Below the pieces are notes generated by a model. It saw only the letters and a program-made list of their open reading frames with translations. It was not told the origin of the DNA and searched no databases. This document shows positions 1 to 5,043 of a stretch of 8,611 nt of DNA, one piece after another (position 1 is the first letter of the stretch; each line of letters starts with the position of its first letter). Origin of the DNA: DAIDJM01 sp964250215 (GTDB lineage Bacteria; Pseudomonadota; Alphaproteobacteria; Acetobacterales; Acetobacteraceae); assembly GCA_964250215.1 (NCBI GenBank), contig CAXUEX010000123.1:1-8611 (forward strand), in the 5' to 3' direction. A program made the translations under genes and the position numbers.

Positions 1-81
1 GGTTCCGGGTGTTGCTGGGGTGCGGGGGGGGGAGGGGGGGGCGGTCGGGGGGGTAGGGGCCGCCCCGGTTGCTTCGGGGTT
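1..81. other. G-run-rich non-coding tract at the window edge
   Basis: This stretch lies downstream of the leftward methyltransferase and holds no credible gene. Between 17 and 59 the plus strand has successive G runs: G4 at 17-20, G9 at 24-32, G8 at 34-41, G7 at 47-53 and G4 at 56-59. On paper this is a G-quadruplex-forming pattern. It could equally be poor base calling at a contig end, because the composition is unlike everything to its right. A weak 5 bp hairpin (63-67 with 75-79) follows the methyltransferase stop. It has no T tract on the transcribed strand, so I do not call it a terminator. Confidence 0.5.
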
Positions 82-771
82 CTAAGCCGCTGCCGACAGG
101 ATCACGCGCCGGCGCGCCGGCGCGGTCACCGGCATGGCCGCATAGGCATCCTTCACGGCTTCGATAAGGAACACGCCGGCGAATTCCTCGGCGAGCAGGC
201 GGCCGGTGCGCTCCCAGAACGGGTGCCAGCGCAGCACCCAAGGCCAGCGCGCCGGCGGAATGAACAGCGCGGCTTCTTGACGTTCGGGGTGAAAACTCGC
301 CGATCGCAGGCTGCGCACGATCTGCCGCGCGGAATACGGGTGGCCGTGACCGAATGGCGTGGCTTCGGCGTGGGCCCAGAAGCCCATGCGGTTCGGCGCC
401 ACCATCAGTAGGCGGCCGTCGTCTTTCAGCACCCGCCACACTTCGCGCAGCAGGCGGGGCGCGTCGGCGGCGAGATCGATGCCGTGCACCAGCAGGATGC
501 GGTCGAAACTGAGATCGGGGAAAGGCAGGTGGCCGTCGTCGATCCAAGCCGCGCCGGGCTCGGCCGGGTGGCAGCGCGGCAGGGCGGAGAGGCAAGCGTA
601 GGCTTGGTCATGCCACAGAGGCAGATAGGGACGCGGATAGCCGATCCCGAGCACCGCCATGCCGGGCAAGCGTGGCCAGATTTGCGCCAGGCGCGCGCGC
701 AGCACCGTGGCCGCGACCTCGCCGCGGGGCGTTGCATAGAAGCCGGCGGCGGTTTCGGGCTGGCGCGTCAT
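82..771 (-). CDS. class I SAM-dependent methyltransferase (Methyltransf_11-like), divergent from gloB
   Basis: Predicted soluble SAM-dependent methyltransferase of 229 residues; substrate unknown. The Rossmann-like fold is readable. A motif I strand-loop lies at about 39-50 (VLGIGYPRPYL), an acidic post-motif region follows at 77-92 (WIDDGHLPFPDLSFDRIL), and the motif at 108-126 (LREVWRVLKDDGRLLMVAP) is typical of Methyltransf_11 proteins. Motif I is degenerate: the usual acidic residue is Gly42, and Pro46 and Pro48 sit where the later glycines normally are. From memory this is a habit of the alphaproteobacterial family located beside gloB rather than sign of decay. The frame stays open upstream to 900, but that would overlap gloB. 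The ATG at 771 clears it and starts just before the conserved region, although the Shine-Dalgarno match there is weak. The conserved pairing with gloB suggests a housekeeping role, but no reaction can be assigned. Confidence 0.85.
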   Translation of the reverse strand: MTRQPETAAGFYATPRGEVAATVLRARLAQIWPRLPGMAVLGIGYPRPYLPLWHDQAYACLSALPRCHPAEPGAAWIDDGHLPFPDLSFDRILLVHGIDLAADAPRLLREVWRVLKDDGRLLMVAPNRMGFWAHAEATPFGHGHPYSARQIVRSLRSASFHPERQEAALFIPPARWPWVLRWHPFWERTGRLLAEEFAGVFLIEAVKDAYAAMPVTAPARRRVILSAAA

Positions 772-846
772 GGCAGCTTCGACGGGCTCCGGGTCTGGGT
801 GGTGGCGCGGGGCGGCGGTGCTAGGCTGCGGCGGAACGAACTTGCC

Positions 847-851
847 GGAGG
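847..851 (+). promoter_or_regulatory. gloB ribosome binding site
   Basis: GGAGG lies only 2 nt before the ATG at 854, but 8 nt before an in-frame GTG at 860. The spacing therefore favours GTG 860 (protein starting VPLTVQPVPMLSD) as the functional start, or both codons may be used. The difference is two residues. Confidence 0.6.
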
Positions 852-853
852 TA

Positions 854-1582
854 ATGCCCGTGCCCCTCACCGTCCAGCCCGTGCCGATGTTGAGCGACAA
901 CTATGCGTGGCTGCTGCGCGCCCCGGGCGGGGCGATAGCGCTGTGCGACCCGCCGGACGCGGCGGCCGGCGTGCGAGCGGTGGAAACGGCGGGCGGGCGG
1001 CTGGATCTGATACTGCTCACGCATCATCACAGCGACCATATCGACGGCGCGGCGGCGCTGCGTGAGCGTTATGGTGCCAAGATCGTGGGCGCCGCGGCGG
1101 ACGCGCACCGGCTGCCGCGCCTCGACCAGGCAGTGCGCGAGAGCGACGCAGTGGTGCTGGGCGGCATTGCCGCGCACGTGCTGGAGACGCCCGGGCACAC
1201 CATCGGGCATATCGCGTATCATTTTCCAAACGGCGCGGTGCTGCTGTGCGGCGACACGCTGTTTTCCATCGGCTGCGGCCGGCTGCTGGAGGGCACGGCC
1301 GCGGACATGTTCGGCTCGTTGAAGAAACTTGCGGCACTGCCGGCGGAAACACAGGTTTGCTGCGGACATGAATATACGCAGTCGAACATCCGGTTTGCGC
1401 TGACCGTGGAGCCGGAGAACGCGGCGCTGCGGGCGCGTGCCGATCAGGTGACAGCGCTGCGCGAACAGGGTGAACCCACCGTGCCTTCGCGCATGGTCGA
1501 GGAGCTTGCGGCCAATCCGTTCCTGCGCGCCAGCAGCGCGGCGCAACTGGGACAAATCCGCGCCGCCAAGGACAGGTTTTAG
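854..1582 (+). CDS. gloB: hydroxyacylglutathione hydrolase (glyoxalase II)
   Basis: Hydrolyses S-D-lactoylglutathione to D-lactate and glutathione, the second step of methylglyoxal detoxification in the cytoplasm. It is a metallo-beta-lactamase fold enzyme of 242 residues. All expected metal ligands are visible: THHHSDH at 56-62 (His57, His59, Asp61, His62), TPGHT at 112-116 (His115), GDTLF at 133-137 (Asp134) and GHEYT at 171-175 (His172). The C-terminal substrate-binding domain carries the family NPFLR signature at 221-225 and ends in the typical IRAAKDRF. Length and ends match full-length bacterial GloB, so it should be active. It stands divergent from the methyltransferase across 82 bp. 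Its stop codon at 1580-1582 lies inside the longest reading frame of the next gene, which suggests co-transcription. The start may be GTG 860 instead of ATG 854 because of Shine-Dalgarno spacing. No glyoxalase I gene is in the window. Confidence 0.95.
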   Translation: MPVPLTVQPVPMLSDNYAWLLRAPGGAIALCDPPDAAAGVRAVETAGGRLDLILLTHHHSDHIDGAAALRERYGAKIVGAAADAHRLPRLDQAVRESDAVVLGGIAAHVLETPGHTIGHIAYHFPNGAVLLCGDTLFSIGCGRLLEGTAADMFGSLKKLAALPAETQVCCGHEYTQSNIRFALTVEPENAALRARADQVTALREQGEPTVPSRMVEELAANPFLRASSAAQLGQIRAAKDRF

Positions 1583-2360
1583 CGCCATTCCAACCTATCT
1601 CTCCGGCGGGCTGCTGATCGGCATCGCGGTCTTCATCGCGCTGTTCGCGGCCGCAATCGTCGGGCTGGCGCTGAAGCCGCGCCTGCCGGTGCATCACCGC
1701 TCGCACGAGACGCAGGAGGCGCTGGCTTTGGCCATCAATATGATCGCGACGCTTTCCGCGGTGGTGCTGGGACTGCTGACGGCTTCGGTGAAGCAGCAAT
1801 TCGATGCGACCGAGCGGCAATTGCAGACCTACAGTGCCACACTGGTGGAGCTGGACCGCAATCTGCGCGCGTTCGGGCCGGAGGCGGAACCGCTGCACGC
1901 TGCGCTGCTGGCCTATACGAAATCGGCGTTGGCCGAAACCTGGCCGAAGGGTGGCGCGGAACCCGTGGTGGACAGTGCCGCTTCCGCCGCGCGCATGCAG
2001 GCGCTGCAAGAAGGGGTGCTGCGGCTGGCGGCAACAACGCCGCTGCAAACGCGGCTGCTGCCGGTGATCGACAACCAAGTTGTTTCGGCGGTGACGCAGC
2101 GCTGGAGTTTGATCGCGCGGGCTACGGAGACGCTTTCGCCTTCGCTGTTGGGAGTCATGGTGTTCTGGCTGGCCCTGATTTTTCTCGGTCTGGGGCTGAA
2201 TGCGCCGGCGAACGCGCTGACAGCGACAACGCTGGGGCTATGCGCGCTGGCGCTGGGATCGCTGATGTTCCTGACCGTGGAGATGGATGGAGCGTTCGAC
2301 GGGCTGATCCGGGTGTCGGCGGATCCGCTGGAAGCGGCCTGCGCGCTGATGGGAACGTAG
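1470..2360 (+). CDS. bestrophin-like (DUF4239) membrane protein
   Basis: Inner-membrane protein of unknown function; I recognise the DUF4239/bestrophin-like pattern. The conserved part begins near 1587 (about 257 residues, numbered from there). Two hydrophobic helices lie at about 9-29 and 46-66, separated by the basic loop PRLPVHHRSH. A soluble middle of about 115 residues follows, partly helical with Gln/Glu-rich stretches (70-90). Two more helices sit at about 186-204 and 212-231, ahead of the conserved tail FDGLIRVSADPL. The start is unresolved. GTG at 1470 and TTG at 1506 would add a basic, non-conserved extension read from inside gloB, and neither has a well-placed Shine-Dalgarno sequence. 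The family-like N-terminus would need ATT at 1587, five bases after the gloB stop, or CTG at 1611. The coordinates given use the longest frame. Position suggests an operon with gloB; a functional link to it is not evident. Confidence 0.8.
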   Translation: MNPPCLRAWSRSLRPIRSCAPAARRNWDKSAPPRTGFSAIPTYLSGGLLIGIAVFIALFAAAIVGLALKPRLPVHHRSHETQEALALAINMIATLSAVVLGLLTASVKQQFDATERQLQTYSATLVELDRNLRAFGPEAEPLHAALLAYTKSALAETWPKGGAEPVVDSAASAARMQALQEGVLRLAATTPLQTRLLPVIDNQVVSAVTQRWSLIARATETLSPSLLGVMVFWLALIFLGLGLNAPANALTATTLGLCALALGSLMFLTVEMDGAFDGLIRVSADPLEAACALMGT

Positions 2361-2404
2361 CGGGTGGGGAGCCTGGTCTTTTCCGGCCAGCGACGATGCT
2401 TTAC

Positions 2405-2427
2405 GGGAAGACGGTCTCCGACTTCCC
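2405..2427 (+). promoter_or_regulatory. hairpin in the thrS leader, candidate translational operator
   Basis: GGGAAG (2405-2410) pairs perfectly with CTTCCC (2422-2427). After an A/A mismatch, CGG (2412-2414) pairs with CCG (2418-2420) around a TCT loop. The structure ends one base before the thrS Shine-Dalgarno AAGGA (2429-2433), so folding or protein binding here could affect ribosome access. No T tract follows, so it is not a typical terminator. A regulatory role is inference. Confidence 0.4.
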
Positions 2428-2428
2428 T

Positions 2429-2433
2429 AAGGA
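2429..2433 (+). promoter_or_regulatory. thrS ribosome binding site
   Basis: AAGGA sits 7 nt before the ATG at 2441. This fixes the thrS start there rather than at the in-frame ATG 2396, which would add 15 residues ahead of the TGS domain. Confidence 0.7.
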
Positions 2434-2440
2434 TCCCCGA

Positions 2441-4405
2441 ATGCCCGCCATTACGCTACCCGACGGCTCCGTTCGCCGGTTCGAGGGCGCCGTGACCGGC
2501 AACGAGATCGCGGCCGCCATCGGTCCCGGCCTTGCGCGCGCGGCGCTGGCCATGAAGGTGGATGGCGCGCTGCACGATCTCTCCCGCCGCATTGAGCACG
2601 ATGCACGCGTGGTGTTCGTCACCCGGCGCGACGCCGATGCGCTGCCGATGATCCGGCACGATGCGGCGCATGTTCTGGCCGAGGCGGTGCAATCGCTGCA
2701 TCCCGGCACGCAGGTGACGATTGGGCCGGCCATCGAGGACGGGTTCTATTACGATTTCGCGCGCAACGCACCGTTCACGCCAGCGGATTTTCCGGCGATC
2801 GAAGCCAGGATGCGCGAGATCGTGGGCGCCCGCGCAAAATTCGAGCGCGAGGTGTGGGACCGCGAGGATGCCATCCGCTTCTTCGAGGACCGTGGCGAAC
2901 GCTACAAGGCGCAACTCATCCAGGACCTGCCGCCAACCGAGGCGATCACGCTCTATCGCCAGGGCGGGTGGATCGATCTGTGCCGCGGGCCGCACATGCG
3001 CGACACCGGCGATGTCGGCACCGCGTTCAAGCTGATGAAGGTGGCGGGTGCCTATTGGCGCGGCGATCACCGCAACGCGATGCTGACGCGCATCTATGGC
3101 ACGGCTTGGCGGGACCAGGGCGAGCTGGATGCGTATCTGCACCGGCTGGAGGAAGCGGAGCGGCGCGACCACCGGCGGATCGGTCGCGAGATGGATCTGT
3201 TCCATATCCAGGAAGAGGCGGTAGGCAGCATCTTCTGGCACCCGAAAGGCTGGCGACTGTATCGCACGCTGGAAAGCTACATCCGCCGTCGTCTGGATGC
3301 TGCCGGATACGAGGAGGTGCGCACGCCGCAACTGGTGGATCGCACGCTGTGGGAACGTTCCGGCCACTGGGAGAAATACCGCGAGCACATGTTCATCGCC
3401 ACCGTGGAGGACGAGGAAAAAACCCTGGCGCTGAAGCCGATGAACTGCCCCTGCCATGTGCAGATTTTCAACCAGGGCTTGCGCAGCTACCGTGAACTGC
3501 CCTGGCGCATGGCGGAGTTCGGCGCCTGCCACCGTTACGAACCTTCGGGTGCGCTGCACGGCATCATGCGCGTGCGGGCGTTCACGCAGGACGACGCGCA
3601 TATCTTCTGCACAGAGGCACAGGTGGCTGAAGAAGTGGCGAAATTCGTGGCGCTGCTGGGCGTGGTTTATGCCGATCTGGGGTTTGCCGAATTCCGCGTG
3701 AAATTCGCCGACCGACCGGACGTGCGGGCCGGGTCGGACGAGGATTGGGATCGCGCCGAGCACGCGCTGCGCGAGGCGTGCGCGCTGGCGGGGGTCGATT
3801 ACGAGTACAACCCCGGCGAGGGCGCGTTCTACGGGCCGAAGCTGGAGTTCGTGCTGTGTGATGCGATCGGGCGGGACTGGCAGTGCGGCACTATCCAGGT
3901 GGATTACGTTCTGCCGCAGCGGCTGGATGCGGAATATGTGGGCGAGGACAGCGCGCGGCACCGGCCGGTGATGCTGCACCGCGCGATCCTGGGCAGCTTC
4001 GAACGCTTCATCGGCATCCTCATCGAGCAGTATGCGGGCCGCTTCCCCCTGTGGCTGGCGCCGGTGCAGGTGGTGGTGGCGAGCATCGTGAGCGATGCGG
4101 CGCCGTATGCCGAGGCGGCCGCGGCGGCTTTGCGGGCGGCGGGGCTGGAAGCCCGCGCAGATACGCGGAACGAGAAGATCAACGCCAAGGTGCGGGAGCA
4201 TAGCTTGGCGCATGTGCCGGTGCTGGCGGTGGTGGGCCGGCGTGAGGCAGAGGGCCGGACCGTGGCGCTGCGGCGGCTGGGAAGCGAGGCGCAGACGGTG
4301 CTGGGGCTGGCGGAGGCGGTGGCGGGGCTCGCTGCAGAGGCGATGCCGCCGGATTTACGGCGGCCAAACCCAGTGAGAGTGGCGGAAGCTTCAGCCATTT
4401 CTTGA
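2441..4405 (+). CDS. thrS: threonine--tRNA ligase (ThrRS)
   Basis: Charges tRNA-Thr with threonine and edits mischarged Ser-tRNA-Thr; cytoplasmic class II synthetase. At 654 residues it has the full bacterial architecture. The TGS domain is at 1-61 (MPAITLPDGS). The editing domain has HxxxH at His73/His77 and CRGPH at 181-185. The catalytic core runs from about 250 to 535 and the anticodon-binding domain from about 540 to 635. The zinc ligands that select threonine are Cys336 (in MNCPCH), His387 (in QDDAHIF) and His513 (in LHRAILGSFERF). Motif 2 is around 365-382 and motif 3 around 512-522. The Gly usual in MNCPGH is Cys338 here, a variant I associate with alphaproteobacteria. The start follows the TGS domain and the Shine-Dalgarno sequence at 2429. 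An 80 bp leader with a hairpin precedes it, and infC follows 75 bp downstream as its usual partner. The gene appears intact. Confidence 0.97.
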   Translation: MPAITLPDGSVRRFEGAVTGNEIAAAIGPGLARAALAMKVDGALHDLSRRIEHDARVVFVTRRDADALPMIRHDAAHVLAEAVQSLHPGTQVTIGPAIEDGFYYDFARNAPFTPADFPAIEARMREIVGARAKFEREVWDREDAIRFFEDRGERYKAQLIQDLPPTEAITLYRQGGWIDLCRGPHMRDTGDVGTAFKLMKVAGAYWRGDHRNAMLTRIYGTAWRDQGELDAYLHRLEEAERRDHRRIGREMDLFHIQEEAVGSIFWHPKGWRLYRTLESYIRRRLDAAGYEEVRTPQLVDRTLWERSGHWEKYREHMFIATVEDEEKTLALKPMNCPCHVQIFNQGLRSYRELPWRMAEFGACHRYEPSGALHGIMRVRAFTQDDAHIFCTEAQVAEEVAKFVALLGVVYADLGFAEFRVKFADRPDVRAGSDEDWDRAEHALREACALAGVDYEYNPGEGAFYGPKLEFVLCDAIGRDWQCGTIQVDYVLPQRLDAEYVGEDSARHRPVMLHRAILGSFERFIGILIEQYAGRFPLWLAPVQVVVASIVSDAAPYAEAAAAALRAAGLEARADTRNEKINAKVREHSLAHVPVLAVVGRREAEGRTVALRRLGSEAQTVLGLAEAVAGLAAEAMPPDLRRPNPVRVAEASAIS

Positions 4406-4410
4406 TTAGC

Positions 4411-4452
4411 GCCGTGCCAGACGGCACATAGGCGGGGCGCTTGAGGGCGCCC
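4411..4452 (+). promoter_or_regulatory. hairpins between thrS and infC
   Basis: Two structures precede the infC Shine-Dalgarno sequence. The first can form in two mutually exclusive ways: GCCGT (4411-4415) with ACGGC (4421-4425), or GTGCC (4414-4418) with GGCAC (4423-4427). The second is a perfect 6 bp stem, GGGCGC (4435-4440) with GCGCCC (4447-4452), around a TTGAGG loop. Neither has a T tract, so read-through from thrS into infC is likely. They may be partial attenuators, processing sites or simply GC-rich leader structure. Confidence 0.35.
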
Positions 4453-4468
4453 GATCCCGCAACGTCGA

Positions 4469-4476
4469 TAGGAGAG
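4469..4476 (+). promoter_or_regulatory. infC ribosome binding site that points to an AUA start
   Basis: TAGGAGAG has its GGAG core at 4471-4474, six bases before ATA at 4481. The TAG at 4469-4471 is also an in-frame stop, so the infC reading frame cannot begin upstream of it. The weaker CAGAGG (4486-4491) lies 4 nt before the first ATG at 4496. Confidence 0.6.
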
Positions 4477-4480
4477 TTCC

Positions 4481-5017
4481 ATAGCCAGAGGTCCGATGCC
4501 CGCCCCGCCGACCCGTGACGGGCCGCGTGTGAACGAGGAGATACGTGTTCCCCAGGTTCGCCTGATCGACGCCGAAGGCGAGATGATGGGCGTGATGAGC
4601 GCCCGCGACGCCCAGGCCCGCGCCTACGCCGTGGGGCTCGATCTGGTGGAGATCAGCCCGAATGCCGAGCCGCCGGTGTGCAAGATTCTCGACTTCGGCA
4701 AGTTCAAGTACGAGCAGCAGAAGAAGAAGAACGAGGCGAAGAAGCGTCAGAAAGTGGTGGAGATCAAGGAAGTGAAGGTGCGCCCGAACATCGACGAGAA
4801 CGATTATCAGGTGAAGATGCGGGCAATGAAGAGCTTCATTGGGGAGGGCGACAAGGTGAAGGTGACGCTGCGGTTCCGCGGCCGCGAGATGGCGCACCAG
4901 GATATCGGCGTGCGCGTTCTGGAGCGGATACGCGCCGATCTGGAGTCGGACACCAAGGTGGAACAGATGCCGCGGATGGAGATGCGTCAGATGGTGATGG
5001 TGCTGAGCCCGAAGTGA
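4481..5017 (+). CDS. infC: translation initiation factor IF-3, probable AUA start
   Basis: Binds the 30S subunit, keeps it apart from 50S and checks the start codon and initiator tRNA. The protein has 178 residues from ATA 4481, or 173 from ATG 4496. Numbered from the ATG, the N-domain spans about 11-68 (RVNEEIRVPQVRLID and DLVEISPNAEPPVCKILDFG). The lysine-rich linker lies at 71-86 (KYEQQKKKNEAKKRQK). The C-domain spans about 87-173 with the hallmark VTLRFRGREMAHQDIG at 123-138. The ATA start is preferred because it has the best Shine-Dalgarno sequence and is the only near-cognate codon between the in-frame stop (4469) and the ATG. It adds IARGP, which resembles N-termini I recall from related IF-3 proteins. 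Rare infC starts (AUU in E. coli) let IF-3 repress its own translation, so the same control is likely. rpmI and rplT do not follow; a convergent sulfotransferase gene ends 26 bp away. Confidence 0.93.
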   Translation: MARGPMPAPPTRDGPRVNEEIRVPQVRLIDAEGEMMGVMSARDAQARAYAVGLDLVEISPNAEPPVCKILDFGKFKYEQQKKKNEAKKRQKVVEIKEVKVRPNIDENDYQVKMRAMKSFIGEGDKVKVTLRFRGREMAHQDIGVRVLERIRADLESDTKVEQMPRMEMRQMVMVLSPK

Positions 5018-5043
5018 CAATCAAGGTTCTTTGCGCCGTCGTT

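Noticed and set aside
772..853. A sigma-70 promoter for gloB or the methyltransferase in the divergent gap
   Set aside because: A TAGGCT at 822-827 resembles a -10 element, but no credible -35 lies at the right distance on either strand.
484..1065. A 193-codon plus-strand open frame spanning the methyltransferase and the gloB start
   Set aside because: It is out of phase with gloB and antisense to the methyltransferase, both of which are clear.
2372..2390. CTGG...CCAG inverted repeat after the DUF4239 gene as a terminator
   Set aside because: Only about 4 bp of stem with a long loop and no following T tract.
2456..4213. A 585-codon open frame antisense to thrS
   Set aside because: It lies wholly opposite the well-supported thrS and has the Arg/His-rich low-information composition expected of a shadow frame in GC-rich DNA.
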